A DNA stretch of 64,000 nt from Pseudomonas sp. Au-Pse12 (GTDB lineage Bacteria; Pseudomonadota; Gammaproteobacteria; Pseudomonadales; Pseudomonadaceae): NCBI RefSeq assembly GCF_021341665.1, contig NZ_JAJTTH010000001.1, forward strand, positions 992,001-1,056,000, read 5' to 3'. A program made the position numbers and the translations under genes. Within the stretch, counting starts at the first letter, position 1; the number at the start of each line of letters is the position of its first letter. Below, piece after piece: positions 37,201 to 43,882 of this stretch. The notes below the pieces were generated by a model. It saw only the letters and a program-made list of their open reading frames with translations. It made no database searches and was not told the DNA's origin.

Positions 37201-37812
37201 GCCCTGGATCTCGCTCGGCCGGCCATTGGGGTCGTTGACCTTGTTCAGCAGTGCCCAGTTGGACTGCTGCTGGAAGTCCACCGTGGTGTTGCGCCCGACG
37301 TTGAAGGTTTCCCAGTTGAGAATGGCCTTGTCGGCAGTCTGCTCGATGGTCACCGTGGTCTTGCCGCCGGACTGGCTCTGCACCGGCCCCTTGGCGTTGA
37401 TCCAGCCCTGGGTCAGGCTGTTGTCGACCTTGAGCCCGCCCTGGCCAAGGCCGTCGGGGATGTTGCTGACGCTGCCGAACGCGGCCTGGCGCGCGGCGGC
37501 CTGGGCCGCCTGCTGAGCAGCAATGGCGGCGACCGTGGAGTTGAGGTTGCTCAAGGAACGCTGCAACTGCTGATTGGCCCGGGTCTGCTGCGACAGCGGT
37601 GGAATCCCCGGCACCTGGCCGCCGGTGCGCGCGGCCGTGGCGGCCTGGGACGCGCCCTTGTCGGCGAACCAGCCGGAGCTGAAGGCCGTGGCGCCATGGG
37701 CGCTGCCCGCCATCATCAGCAGGGCAATGGCATGGGCCAGGGGCTTGAGCCGCAGGATCGGCGCCTGAGTGTCCAGGCCAGGGGTTTTAACCGGGGGTTT
37801 GCAGCGAACCAT
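25300..37812 (-). CDS. pdtA: PdtA-like giant filamentous-hemagglutinin exoprotein (TpsA)
   Basis: 4170 residues. A signal region (about 20-41, LKPLAHAIALLMMAGSAHGA) is followed by the TPS secretion domain at about 125-270: LKVDNSLTQGWINAKGP, LNWETFNVGRNTTVDF and MIMNRNGVIFSGTSQVNV, the last matching the NPNG-type motif. The rest is a very long repetitive beta-helix (GGDITL, SGGTVDVQAG, GNLSLRVGGNL) as in FhaB-type adhesins. A conserved end domain (VIYTPPKRVYDHWGNVSLAP, PAGDIDLIAPLGTIDAGEAGIRVSGNVNIAALRVVNA) matches the end of Pseudomonas PdtA-type proteins. In P. aeruginosa PdtA is phosphate-starvation-induced and exported by PdtB. Here the gene follows two DING genes and the hxc cluster on the same strand. 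ATG 37812 has AAGGA about 10 bases upstream. No TpsB gene is nearby. Confidence 0.88.
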   Translation of the reverse strand: MVRCKPPVKTPGLDTQAPILRLKPLAHAIALLMMAGSAHGATAFSSGWFADKGASQAATAARTGGQVPGIPPLSQQTRANQQLQRSLSNLNSTVAAIAAQQAAQAAARQAAFGSVSNIPDGLGQGGLKVDNSLTQGWINAKGPVQSQSGGKTTVTIEQTADKAILNWETFNVGRNTTVDFQQQSNWALLNKVNDPNGRPSEIQGQIKGAGTVMIMNRNGVIFSGTSQVNVRNLVAAAATISDQQFTQRGLYVDANGTQPTFTDALGKVQVQRGALIQTHAPAKSTDSGGYALLLGAEVENAGTIVTARGQTTLAAGDSFYIRRGVGTDGNQRSTTRGNEVATSLKAGSSAGTVSNSGLIMAASGDITLTGHQVAQNGVALASTSVDTRGTIHLLNSASDSTGSVTLGQGSTTAILLDSSGSTALDSQRNNGLNNLDGTPTNLITGQFNNLSSVADRTDQSRVEIVSGGTVDFQKGSITLATGGQVAVSAGQRSLVRDGAVIDVSGAVGVKVAMEANNIKINVQGNEQRDSAGNRDSGKLINNDVWVDLRELIFVPAGTNGYATDRWYTAGGLLEVGGYLGTQGHNIGEWMAQGGTLTFTGKDVVTQSGAQLNLSGGTVDVQAGYIRQTWLKGADGRLYELSRAPGDLLYTGIYKGYVDSSPRWGRTDYYYNPLIAQQQRYEAGYTVGRDAGKLVIGTGNAVLEGQLISEVFKGDRQTQAPNVKLDGYQQSHKAAAQRAQLIIGSYTPIYNKSSGTLGYALNPVTDQVLIEGNQQKIADGLDLATALPANRQGQLVLDSDQLNGFQLGAIKVGARQQIQVNGALQVADGGDITLFGPQVKINANLTAHGGSINAGNVLKQVDVNRNFAVGDVIFAPGGVSARVDVASGVRLDASGRWSNLALNPQDNSGLAFINGGKVSLRSSGDLNLASGSLVDVGSGASIGYDGKLSGGKGGDATLAADGKLDLNGQLRGYGVNGGGTLALQAHKVLIGASSTAPEAGTLQLAGDFFNKGFAAYDITGNEGLKVADGARVDVTMPVYRIGAQAGNAASGSAADSVLETWQPELYQQDAAKGVLTQRRGAGLTLTAGNQYSTAAQLASTALTVGQGAVINVDPGQAINLRSVGQLTMNGTLNAWGGSVSLGGLTVASSEAANAAGHGRSIWVGEQALIDVAARAVSAVDNRGRSYGQVRDGGKISIGGEIDLATGIAKASDLFVVVRDGARLDASGAQAALDIPGQGRLQVASNGGSISFASNNGLYLDGSFVARAGGAGAAGGTLSLALESPYYIKNAVNDRVLKARELVLSQIHQGNSLAGSPEAAATSLEYGHGRLGVDQVTAGGFDNLALLSNGLLSFDGDVSLNMGQSLRLYSGALNLSDSAAANTRVNLSAPYLLLAGMLAPLEAKDQYVRPVSTGTPSPRATQAQFHASGNLIDVRGNVVFGSKGSLRQADISLVDVERRGFDHVQLSSQGDLRFLAGAGADVIAKGISTQLLTQGDMTLRAAQLYPGTEVGARVIAGYLSEPVGTTMDFNPARTLTIGRTGSTDSAVPYSAFGRLQLGAATINQGGVLRAPLGLIEIGNLGASKVELLPGSLTSVSGKGLVLPYGGTVDGQVYKYNGKTVKLIGQGAHADANSDLSIGVILGGKSVAVLPEATVDLSGGGELLGAGFISGRGGSTDARYNPLVQIGANGGLILPGLGTNPIYAIVPGVQPGYAPVAPEGGAVDPLIGQQITIGAGVPGLAAGTYTLMPSTYALMPGAFRVEINGLAGLGSEGSTQQLRNGSWSTAGRLSIAHTGISNNVASQLILTSADTLRRYSQYNETTYAQFARADAARLGVPRPMLEVDAKTLELALREGAGADAFSFAGIGRFKAAAGGYGGTVAVLSPGSTSIEVVAAGKSASDGFKGVTLRADSLNALGATSLVIGGLGSLTYGQGGNYISFDEGAYLTRGSITLRAGASLAAPEVFLVTGGGAILVEQGASINTIGKGKASYDAADGFIYKAANMLAVSNGLLNVISTPLSGSKTTDGIIIGGCSSAPCSGQSALYSEGSIVALTGGAFELGDQVRYGTRHLNLGLKNINVGSPEALAAAAAANRLPGGMTLNQQLLERLLRGDTQFGAPALETLQLSARDGFNFYGSASLDTYDPVTGKSLLNNLMLSTPAIYGAGGANDVASIHTANLIWQGATTPAGAVVAGGAGTGSGRLEINAERIEFGYGAFAQPSTTKSFDRLALGFANVNLNASQRITANHKGSLSVYQSQGAYDPLKGFAYSGGNLNIRSPLLTGEAGSVNRISAGGAIDISATAGPRGEAKGYGAELSLQGDSIRLASAVVLPSGKVTLDARGDVQLTDAALIDVAGRAIAFNDLTRYGAGGEVLLQSRAGNVLQAAGSSIDLSASHNQAGKLRAVAVDGNAGLVELAGKILGASSGYYDAGGTRVPYLGGAVEIQAQRLGASGTLDEQFAALNQRLNQGQVYGARSFQLKQGDLTIGNGVKANSINVSLDNGRLRVTGLVDASGERVGSINLAAQNGLALDRGAVLDAHGSQLRVDSYGKIIDSPNRATVVLGSGKGQLTLADGVRIDLRHGTDVAVGSAAGQNDGRSRGTLELNAPRLFKPDGSSNDIDIDARGRLDIQGARSIAVNGMVSYNDAPEKNDAVSGRPYQEITQDYLKKKHDLSTAFIDAALQNNDLLQNKLAGLNNATYADALHLRPGVEIVSKTADGDLVVQGDLDLSEYRYASLNPHSKVTSVYGSGEVGSLTLRAGGDLNIYGSINDGFAPPPPTADDKGWVLLPGVDFSGGNIIVPGTGVTLADGTSFPSGTTLNYDLPIKGLTLAAGTRLPVTVQLDQSLTLPAGTVLAAAVRDAAGNLLFAAGTLLSEAQTLIAGTQLEAGSLLGQETRVKSLTWPKGVELPKLADKELLLLDGIKPLPKGALIPAGTHVKLPAGVESVQLRPEVAGRANKLWAIAPMLAEGSQSWSLRLVAGADTDAADSRILQANSRTGDLHLADNHYGMFAKELPSKSVRIWTQQAVDELAASDIVVKAGDPIDEQFLIDLGQTSIDQFCSDNPSYCAVKASYAWTQQAVDDLAGAGIVVKAGDPIDEKMLADLGQPSVDSFCKDNASYCKAMANKEYAATPSSTRFSVIRTGTGDLELLSAGNLSMDSLYGVYTAGSSSLASAAGTPYNQAKAPGNGTTVLNDVNSYFEKFVNGGSESLYRAWYPDGGGNLSLRVGGNLSGNVVDTSISAIGRPNPLDSGHDSTQVGNWLWRQGGGQSLPTAWWINFGSYTATKQADQMVGFTGFGTLGGGNLDIAVAGDAGVLNTLGGDADPAVNRRTQGLVLAVGSTGRVAADGSLQLTGGGDLRLQVGGRLNGASNLTRQSQVDGVLVNLRGHAQLLGGAAGSIDLHYGSLRDDHSSGESRAFDPLRATLARAAGGITLIPGDATFSLSTRGDLVLQGVVDPGRSALMNGYALNGVSGVGQSWFTLWTERTAIDLFSAGGNITPMMSLQETDLAVVYPSILRVTAASGSLYYGSAKTVGSLNNNRSTLVLAPSHSGQLQLLAGDSIYGGNLAITPSAAAPGSLATPFKPAFAAWTGWGGTLIAGASNLSSDANLVSTPGVYPLFAFGSPTASDAWGRNSEPARFYALEGDLLAVSSGRALTFNSSDPRLGQTRYEGSGAVWMMAGRDIVSSGIPMGASASGSDLYGKYDFTGNLFVHNNPSDISIVSAGRDILYSNFNVAGPGTLELTAGRNILMEDKVSVTSIGAVAPGDSRPGASIVMQAGVGPNGPDYRHFVDAYLDPASLAGGKVYKLYDGELAKWLAERFGFVGDSAQARAYYAALPAEQQRVFAREVYFAELKAAGREYNQEGGVRQGSYARGRAAIAALFPSTDVAGNPISYKGDITLFGGAGVHTNFGGNIQMLTPGGNQTFGIEGTAPPASAGVITQGAGDIQLYSLGSILLGQSRIMTTFGGSIMGWSAAGDINAGRGSKTTVIYTPPKRVYDHWGNVSLAPSVPSTGAGIATLNPIPEVPAGDIDLIAPLGTIDAGEAGIRVSGNVNIAALRVVNAANIQTQGKSSGVPVSATVNTGAMTSASAAGSAASQAAEDAARNQQAAAKQGRASIVTVEVLGFGSEPVQRQREEASRAPGYNPDSPVQVLGAGPLSDQARARLTDEERGQLTL
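28443..28761 (-). repeat. Tandem 53-residue duplication inside pdtA
   Basis: Two adjacent units of 159 bp each, both starting WTQQAVD(E/D)LA and containing IVVKAGDPIDE, DLGQ and FC-x-DN-x-SYC. Each unit has two cysteines, rare elsewhere in the protein, so each may fold as a small disulphide-stabilised module projecting from the beta-helix. Confidence 0.85.
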
Positions 37813-38009
37813 TACTACTCATCCTTTGTGATGACGCCCAGGGGTGCGCGACGCTGTACGACCCAGGGCGCGCGTCACTGCTTCAGGGGTTAGGCCGTTG
37901 GCGCGGGTCGCGACCGAACGGATGTCACGGAAAATTCATCTACGCGGTGTAGTGGCCGCGGCAATCGGCAATAGCGACTGACCGATTCCGCGACCGTGCC
38001 GGGGTGGCC

Positions 38010-39173
38010 TTACAACGGACGCCCAATAGCGTTGCAGACTGCGCTGTGGCCAATGCTCAGGCCGCTGGTGACGGTCAGGAAACTCTGCCGCACTGCGGTT
38101 TTCCAGGCCGCGGGCAGCGGTACTAGACGGTTCTGGCGAATGGCGTTGTCGTTGTTCGCCAAGGCACCGTAATGCCGGGTAAAGAACCCACGTACCTGCG
38201 CCGTCTGCTCGGCATCGGCATAGCATTGGCTGAAGATCAGATTGGTGTAGCCAAGGATCGGATAGCCCGAGTTGGGGTAGTAGAACTGGCTCGGATCGTT
38301 AACGTCCGGCTGGGTGGTGAAGACCGGAACCCAGGCATTGGTGTCGGCCCTGCGAGACACGCTGGGCACCGGAATCGACGCGACCGCCGCGGCAATGTTA
38401 TCCGGAGTGGGCGCCAGACCGCCGACCCTGGCCACCCGGGTCGCGTCGCTCAGCCCTTCCAGGGTGCTCGCGGCATAGGTCGGTGCCATGAAGGTAATGG
38501 TGCCGTCCCGGGCATTCAGCACCTGCATGATATCGGCGCTGGAGTTCGCCGCTACGGCGCCTTCAGGCAGCCCGCCGCTATAGCTCTGAGCAAAAACGGT
38601 GGTCACCGAGAACGTGCCGGTCTCACTGCACTTGCCGTGCAGAAAACGCGTGAGCAACTCGGTCATCGCACTGCTCCCTGTCGGGTACACCAGAGTAATG
38701 GGCCCGACTTGCCCGGAGCCGACAATCTGCCCCCAGTTGACGATGCGCCCCGAGAAGATCCCGCACAACTGGCTGATATTCAGATCGATTGCGCCGGCAC
38801 CCGCCTTGTTAAAGGGAATGGCCACCGTAGTGGCCGCGGACGGCACCTGAATCAGCGGCCCCCAGGCGCTGCCATGCTCGTACTGGTACTGCGCCAGCTG
38901 GCTGTTGCTCAGCTTCGACTCAGTGGCCGCCCAGTGCACGTTCTTGCTGGTGTTGCCATACACCAGCCGGCTGTAGTCGTTATTCAGAAAGGCGGCCTTG
39001 TCAGCCCCCTGGTCGACACCGATATAAGGGGCAAAACCCGCCGTCAGCACACCCGCCGTCTGGTACAGCGGCAGTACTGCGGTCGAGCCGCCACCGTTGA
39101 CCTGCGCCTGTGCCTGCGACACGCACAGGGCGCCGCATAACATTGAAGCCATCCACCAACGAATATTGAGCAT
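38010..39173 (-). CDS. DING/PstS-like secreted protein, divergent paralogue
   Basis: 387 residues. Signal peptide MLNIRWWMASMLCGALCVSQAQA, then QVNGGGSTAVLPLYQTAG in place of the classical DINGGGATLPQ start. Later segments GVLTAGFAPYIGVDQ, AAFLNNDY, WGPLIQVPSAATTVAIPFNK, GIFSGRIVNWGQI, PTGSSAMTELLTRFL and LIFSQCYAD-related text match the neighbouring DING protein throughout. DING proteins are PstS-fold phosphate binders. In P. aeruginosa the Hxc substrate LapA is of this class and acts as an alkaline phosphatase. The loss of the exact DING start and substitutions near the phosphate loop suggest changed binding or activity. AAAGGAG lies 8 bases before ATG 39173. It sits between the second DING gene and pdtA. 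Confidence 0.85.
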   Translation of the reverse strand: MLNIRWWMASMLCGALCVSQAQAQVNGGGSTAVLPLYQTAGVLTAGFAPYIGVDQGADKAAFLNNDYSRLVYGNTSKNVHWAATESKLSNSQLAQYQYEHGSAWGPLIQVPSAATTVAIPFNKAGAGAIDLNISQLCGIFSGRIVNWGQIVGSGQVGPITLVYPTGSSAMTELLTRFLHGKCSETGTFSVTTVFAQSYSGGLPEGAVAANSSADIMQVLNARDGTITFMAPTYAASTLEGLSDATRVARVGGLAPTPDNIAAAVASIPVPSVSRRADTNAWVPVFTTQPDVNDPSQFYYPNSGYPILGYTNLIFSQCYADAEQTAQVRGFFTRHYGALANNDNAIRQNRLVPLPAAWKTAVRQSFLTVTSGLSIGHSAVCNAIGRPL

Positions 39174-39311
39174 GACAAGACTCCTTTCCGATCAGGTTCG
39201 GGTAGGGCCTTCCGGCTAGCGCATGCACTGTCGGAGCAGGCCCTGAATGCAAAAATCAGCAACGGTCGAAACCGTTGCTGATCCGGGTGTTGCAGGTATC
39301 GGACGCGAGAA

Positions 39312-40496
39312 TTACAGCGGACGGCCGATGGCGTTGCAGACGCTGGTGTTACCGATGCTCAGGCCGCTGGAAGCAGTAACGAACGAGTCACGTACTGCGG
39401 TTTTCCAGGCAGCTGGCAGCGGCACGAAGCGGTTGTTGTTGATGGCGGTGTCGTTGTTCGCCAGAGCACCGTAGTGACGGCTGAAGAAAGCCCGTACTTG
39501 CGAAGTCTGGGTGGCATCGGCGTAGCACTGGCTGAAGATCAGGTTGGTGAAGCCGAGGATCGGGTAACCGCTGGTTGGGTACAGGCGCAGGCTCTTGTCA
39601 CCTGGGTTGGCGTCGATGTTGGCCTGGGAAGTGAAGACTGGAACCCACAGGTTCTGGTCGGCACGCACAGCGGCATCAGGCACGGCAACGGAGCCGATAG
39701 CCGAGGAAACGTTGGCCGGAGCTGGCGAAACACCAGCAACCTTGGCCACCTTGGTCGCGTCATCCAGGCCGGCCAGGGTTGGTGCAGCGTAGTCCGGGCT
39801 CATGTAGGTGATGCGACCGTCGCCAGCGTTCAGCGCGTCCATCACGCCTTGGCTGGTCACAGCGGCCACGGCACCGGCAGGCAGACCGCCTTGGTAGCTG
39901 GAGGCGAAGTTGGTGGTGACGGCGAAGGTACCCTTAGGCTCAGTGGTGCACTTGGCGTTCAGGAAGCGGGTGAACAGCTCGGTGGTGCCGCTGCTTTCGT
40001 TGCGGTAAACCACGGTGATGGTGCCGGTACGGCCCGAACCTGCAATCTGGCTCCAGTCGTTCACACGGCCCGAGAACACGCCGCACAGGTCGTTGACGCT
40101 CAGGTCAACGGCAGCGGTGCCAGCCTTGTTGAACGGAACGGCAACCGAAGTGGCCACCGAAGGCACCTGGATCAGTGGACCCCAGGTAGCGTTGCGAGCA
40201 GTGGCGTAGTTGCTCAGCTCGGTGGTGCTGAGCTTGGAGTCGCTACCGGCCCAGTGCACGTTCTTGCCGGTGGTGCCGGCCACGAACTTGGTGTAGTCGT
40301 TGTTCAGGAAGGCCGCCTTGCCGTTGCCGCTGCCTACGCCGATGTAGGGAGCGAAGCCGGCGGTGAGTACGCCGGAAGTCTGGTACAGCGGTTGTGGCAG
40401 GGTGGCGCCACCGCCGTTGATATCAGCCATTGCCGCCTGTGCCACGCACAGGGCAGCCAGGGTCAGGGATGCCGCGAGAACATTGCGCTTAAACAT
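39312..40496 (-). CDS. DING-family phosphate-binding/phosphatase-like secreted protein
   Basis: 394 residues. Signal peptide MFKRNVLAASLTLAALCVAQAAMA, with the mature protein starting exactly DINGGGATLPQPLYQ, the signature that names the family. GVGSGNGKAAFLNNDYTKF, VPSVATSVAVPFNKAG, VFSGRVNDWSQIAGSGRTGTITVVYRNESSGTTELFTRFL carry the PstS-type phosphate-binding loops. ATG 40496 is preceded by AAAGGAG at about 7 bases; the open frame continues to 41066, but only as shadow. The family binds phosphate tightly and some members hydrolyse phosphate esters outside the cell. Location just downstream of hxcS suggests it is a substrate of the Hxc machine and induced by phosphate limitation, as for LapA; that is inference from synteny. 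Confidence 0.9.
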   Translation of the reverse strand: MFKRNVLAASLTLAALCVAQAAMADINGGGATLPQPLYQTSGVLTAGFAPYIGVGSGNGKAAFLNNDYTKFVAGTTGKNVHWAGSDSKLSTTELSNYATARNATWGPLIQVPSVATSVAVPFNKAGTAAVDLSVNDLCGVFSGRVNDWSQIAGSGRTGTITVVYRNESSGTTELFTRFLNAKCTTEPKGTFAVTTNFASSYQGGLPAGAVAAVTSQGVMDALNAGDGRITYMSPDYAAPTLAGLDDATKVAKVAGVSPAPANVSSAIGSVAVPDAAVRADQNLWVPVFTSQANIDANPGDKSLRLYPTSGYPILGFTNLIFSQCYADATQTSQVRAFFSRHYGALANNDTAINNNRFVPLPAAWKTAVRDSFVTASSGLSIGNTSVCNAIGRPL

Positions 40497-41094
40497 GAAG
40501 AATCTCCTTTCGTCGTGTTCGTACGTTGGGTGAATAGCTCTTGCATGACGCCATGGCACTCGGGCCAGAAGCCTTGATCCAGAGGGCTTGATGGGTGAGG
40601 CCATGGGGAGAGAAGTTCGCAGCTTCCGGTGACAGATAAAGGAAAAAACCTCGGGAGAAACCCACTGTTTTTTGCAAAAGATTCTCGGGTGTTTGCACAG
40701 GCTTTCCGGCCCTTTGCGCGCCAGGTGACAGCGAGGTTGCCAAGGTTTGGCGCGGCTCCGGGCTGCAGCCGTTGCCAGCTCTGGAGGCCACTGCGCCACA
40801 TGACAGAACGAGGAACCCGAGGACGTTGGCCTACCGGGTCGGGAGCACGGCCTGCCGCGCGGACGGTGGCGAAAGCAAAAATCGGCTGGCGTGGTGTGTC
40901 TGAAAGAATTCAGGGTCCGCCGATACGATAGGGGCCTTATGGGCTCAAGGAGTACGCAGCAGCAATCGGGCTCACTGCCTTCAATCCCACAGCAGGCTGG
41001 CTCAATTTGTGGCGAGGGAGCTTGCTCCCGTTCGATTGCGCAGCAATCGCAAAAACCTGCCGGCACGGGATGCCTGAAAGATCACGGTCGCGGC
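40497..41094. other. Leader and intergenic region upstream of the DING gene
   Basis: About 600 bases without a convincing gene between hxcS and the DING gene. Read on the minus strand it contains three CTGTCA elements (+ strand TGACAG at 40630-40635, 40726-40731, 40801-40806), each matching one half of a Pho box. None is followed by a good second half at the usual 4-bp spacing. A REP-like double hairpin lies near the hxcS end (separate entry). Confidence 0.4.
41014..41049. repeat. REP-like double hairpin
   Basis: Two small stems side by side: GGGAGC-TT-GCTCCC (41016-41029) and CGATTGC-GCA-GCAATCG (41033-41049), in the context GTGGCGAGGGAGC that I recognise as a common intergenic repeat of fluorescent pseudomonads. 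It lies 46 bases after the hxcS stop and may act as a transcript end or a stability element. Confidence 0.65.
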
Positions 41095-42306
41095 TCAGGT
41101 CACCAGCTGGTTGATCTCGATGATCGGCAGCAGCACCGCCATGACGATCACCAGCACCACCGCGCCCATGACCACGATCATCAAGGGCTCGAGCAAGGCG
41201 GTCATGCCCATGGCCCGGCGTTCGATATCCCGCGACAGGGTCTGCGCCGCCCGTTCCAGCATCGGCGGCAAGGCACCGGTCTTTTCGCCGCTGGCGATCA
41301 GGTGGATCAGCACCGGCGGGAAGACTTTCTCCACCCGCAGCGCCGCCGCCAGGTTGGCGCCCTCGCGCACCTTGGCCGTGGCCTCGCTGACGCTCAGGCT
41401 CAGGCGGTCGTTGGACAGGGTCTGGCGCGCTGCCTCCAGGGCCCGCAGCAGTGGCACCCCGGCGCTGCCGAGAATCGCCAGGGTCGAGGCGAAACGCGCA
41501 GTGTTCAACCCCAGGACAAAACGCCCGATCAGCGGCAGGCGCAGGATCCGGCTGTGCCAGTTCAGCCGCGCCCGGGGGTTGCGCAGGTACAGCCGCCAGC
41601 CCCAGAACCCGGCCACCATGGCGGCAAAGCACAGGCCGCCCCAGGCGCGGACGAAGTCACTGGCATTGAGCATCGCCAGGGTCAGCCCCGGCAGGTCCTG
41701 GCGCGCCTGGGAAAAGGCGCTGACCACCTGGGGCACCACGTAGCTGAGCAGGAAGATCACGATGCCGATGGACACCAGCCCCACCACACCGGGGTAGATG
41801 AAGGCGGTGAGGATCTTGCCGCGCAGGCCGTTGCGCTCTTCGATGTAGTCCGCCAGCCGCTCCATGACCTGGGCCAGATCGCCGGACTCCTCGCCCGCGG
41901 CGATCAGCGCCCGGTAGATCTCCGGAAAATCCCGCGGTCGCGCCGCCAGCGCTTCGGCCAGGCGCATGCCGCTGCGCACATCGCTGCGCACCGCGCTCAG
42001 GGTCTGGGCGATGTGCTTGCGCTCGGCCTGCTCCACCGTGGCGCTGAGCGCCGCCTCCAGCGGCAGGCTGGCGCCCAGCAGGCTGGCCAACTGGCGGGTG
42101 GCCCAGGCCAGGTCGTTGTCCGAGAGCCTGGCGCTGAACAGCCCCCCTGCTCCACTGGCGGCGCCGTTGCTGTCCAGTTGCACCTGCAAGGCGGTCAGGC
42201 CGCGGCTGCGCAGGCTGGCGAAGGCCGCGCCCTGGCTGTCGGCTTCCAGGTGCCCGGATTCGATCTTGCCGAGGGCGTCGGCGGCTTCATAGCGATAGCG
42301 ATTCAT
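41095..42306 (-). CDS. hxcS: Type II secretion inner-membrane platform protein GspF (HxcS)
   Basis: 403 residues, the GspF length. It has two GspF repeats, about 70-190 and 270-395, each with the DLAWATRQLASLLGASLPLEAAL-type start, and three membrane helices (about 170, 220 and 378, the last as VVLVIVMAVLLPIIEI). GspF anchors the pseudopilus assembly ATPase at the inner membrane. Its ATG overlaps the hxcR stop by one base, so the two are translationally coupled. Assigned to Hxc and not Xcp from gene order with DING, PdtA and Vre genes. Confidence 0.9.
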   Translation of the reverse strand: MNRYRYEAADALGKIESGHLEADSQGAAFASLRSRGLTALQVQLDSNGAASGAGGLFSARLSDNDLAWATRQLASLLGASLPLEAALSATVEQAERKHIAQTLSAVRSDVRSGMRLAEALAARPRDFPEIYRALIAAGEESGDLAQVMERLADYIEERNGLRGKILTAFIYPGVVGLVSIGIVIFLLSYVVPQVVSAFSQARQDLPGLTLAMLNASDFVRAWGGLCFAAMVAGFWGWRLYLRNPRARLNWHSRILRLPLIGRFVLGLNTARFASTLAILGSAGVPLLRALEAARQTLSNDRLSLSVSEATAKVREGANLAAALRVEKVFPPVLIHLIASGEKTGALPPMLERAAQTLSRDIERRAMGMTALLEPLMIVVMGAVVLVIVMAVLLPIIEINQLVT

Positions 42307-43736
42307 CAGGCGTCCCGTGTCACTCGTAGGATTTCTTCCGGCGCCGTGGCGCCGCTGCGTACCCAGCGCTCACCGTCCTCGCGCATGCTGAACATCCCGG
42401 CCCTGCGCGCGGCGGCGCGCAGGGCCTGCTCCCCGGCGCCCTGGTGGATCAGGCTGCGCACGTCGTCATCGATGCAGAACAGCTCATGGATCCCGGTCCG
42501 CCCGCTGTAGCCGATGTGGTTGCAGGCCGGGCAACCCACCGGGCGCCAGGTGCCGGGGTTGGCCGGATCCGGCTCCTTGCACTGGTTGCACAGGCGCCGC
42601 ACCAGGCGCTGGGCCAGTACCCCGAGCATCGACGAAGCCAGCAGGAACGGCTCCACGCCCATGTCGATCAGGCGGTTGACCGCCGACACCGCGTCGTTGG
42701 TGTGCAGGGTCGCCAGCACCAGGTGCCCGGTGAGCGAGGCCTGGACCGCGATCCGCGCAGTCTCCAGATCGCGGATCTCGCCGATCATGATGATGTCCGG
42801 GTCCTGGCGCAGAATGGCCCGCAGGGCCAGGGCGAAGGTCATGTCGATCTTGGCGTTGACCTGGATCTGGCTGATGCCCGGCAAGTCGTATTCCACCGGG
42901 TCCTCGACGGTGAGGATATTGCTGGTGCTGGCATCCAGCCGGGCCAGCGCCGCGTAGAGGCTGGTGGTCTTGCCGCTGCCGGTGGGCCCGGTGACCAGGA
43001 CGATGCCGTGGGGCTGGCGGATCAGGGTATCCAGGCGCGCCAGCAGGTCCGGGTCCATGCCCAGGGTTTCCAGCTGCAGGCGCCCGGCCTGCTTGTCCAG
43101 CAGGCGCATCACCACCCGTTCGCCATGCCCGGTGGGCACCGTGGACACCCGAATATCGATGGGCCGCCCGGCCACTCGCAGGGCGATGCGGCCGTCCTGG
43201 GGCAGGCGTTTTTCGGCGATATCCAGCTGGGCCATGATCTTGATCCGCGACACCAGCGCGCCGTGCAGCGCCTTGCGGGGCGAGACCACGTCGCGCAGGG
43301 TGCCGTCGACCCGGTAGCGCACCACCGAGTGAGTCTCGAACGGTTCGATATGGATATCGCTGGCCTCGTCCCGCGCGGCCTGGGTGAGCAAGGCGTTGAT
43401 CATGCGGATCACCGGGGCGCCGTCCTGGGTGTCCAGCAGGTCGGTGATTTCCGGCATGTCCTGCATCAGGCGGTCCAGGTCCACCTCGTTCTCCGCAGCG
43501 CCGACCACCGCCGCGGCGCTGCCGGTGTCGGCGTAGGCGGTGGCCAAGAGCCCGTCGAGTTCCTCGTCGCGGATGCGTTCCAGGCGGGCGGGACCGAACT
43601 GGCGGCGGGCTTCGCCGATGGACCAGCCGGGGGTCGAGGGGCAGACCAGCAAGGTGGCGCCCTCCTCGCTGTGGCGCAGGAGAATGCGGTGGGATTTGGC
43701 CCAGGCGTAGGGGAGTTGGGGGGACTGGGGGGGCAT
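42306..43736 (-). CDS. hxcR: Type II secretion ATPase GspE (HxcR)
   Basis: 476 residues. Walker [11 protein letters not shown] near 249-258, Asp box [12 protein letters not shown], Walker [13 protein letters not shown], His box [14 protein letters not shown], and a tetracysteine zinc motif CNQC...CPAC near the C-terminus, all diagnostic of GspE. It powers pseudopilin assembly at the inner membrane. It is separated from hxcQ by about 1 kb of repeat sequence, so hxcRS and the downstream DING genes may form their own transcription unit here. Confidence 0.93.
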   Translation of the reverse strand: MPPQSPQLPYAWAKSHRILLRHSEEGATLLVCPSTPGWSIGEARRQFGPARLERIRDEELDGLLATAYADTGSAAAVVGAAENEVDLDRLMQDMPEITDLLDTQDGAPVIRMINALLTQAARDEASDIHIEPFETHSVVRYRVDGTLRDVVSPRKALHGALVSRIKIMAQLDIAEKRLPQDGRIALRVAGRPIDIRVSTVPTGHGERVVMRLLDKQAGRLQLETLGMDPDLLARLDTLIRQPHGIVLVTGPTGSGKTTSLYAALARLDASTSNILTVEDPVEYDLPGISQIQVNAKIDMTFALALRAILRQDPDIIMIGEIRDLETARIAVQASLTGHLVLATLHTNDAVSAVNRLIDMGVEPFLLASSMLGVLAQRLVRRLCNQCKEPDPANPGTWRPVGCPACNHIGYSGRTGIHELFCIDDDVRSLIHQGAGEQALRAAARRAGMFSMREDGERWVRSGATAPEEILRVTRDA

Positions 43737-43756
43737 TGTTTGGGGCTCCTGATTGG

Positions 43757-43882
43757 GGGTACATATCCGTTGCTGCGGTTACGGCGGCTGGCGGTTTCGC
43801 CTTTACGGCGAGTGGGACGGGGTACATATCCGTTGCTGCGGTTACGGCCACTTAGGGTTTCGCTCTTACAGCGACTCACTTT
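43757..43882 (+). repeat. Tandem 63-bp repeat pair
   Basis: Two units of 63 bp (43757-43819 and 43820-43882). Each starts with the same 29 bases (GGGTACATATCCGTTG...) and continues with a related GTTTCGC-x-x-TTAC-x-GCGA sequence. An inverted copy lies at 44641-44700, so the pair forms the left end of a repeat block of about 0.95 kb. Confidence 0.85.

Noticed and set aside
25150..37893. Several 200-1000-residue plus-strand frames across pdtA
   Set aside because: Antisense shadows of the repetitive exoprotein gene; no Shine-Dalgarno, no family motifs.
37813..38009. Pho box upstream of pdtA
   Set aside because: A TGTCAC occurs near 37923 but in the wrong direction for pdtA and without a second repeat at proper spacing.
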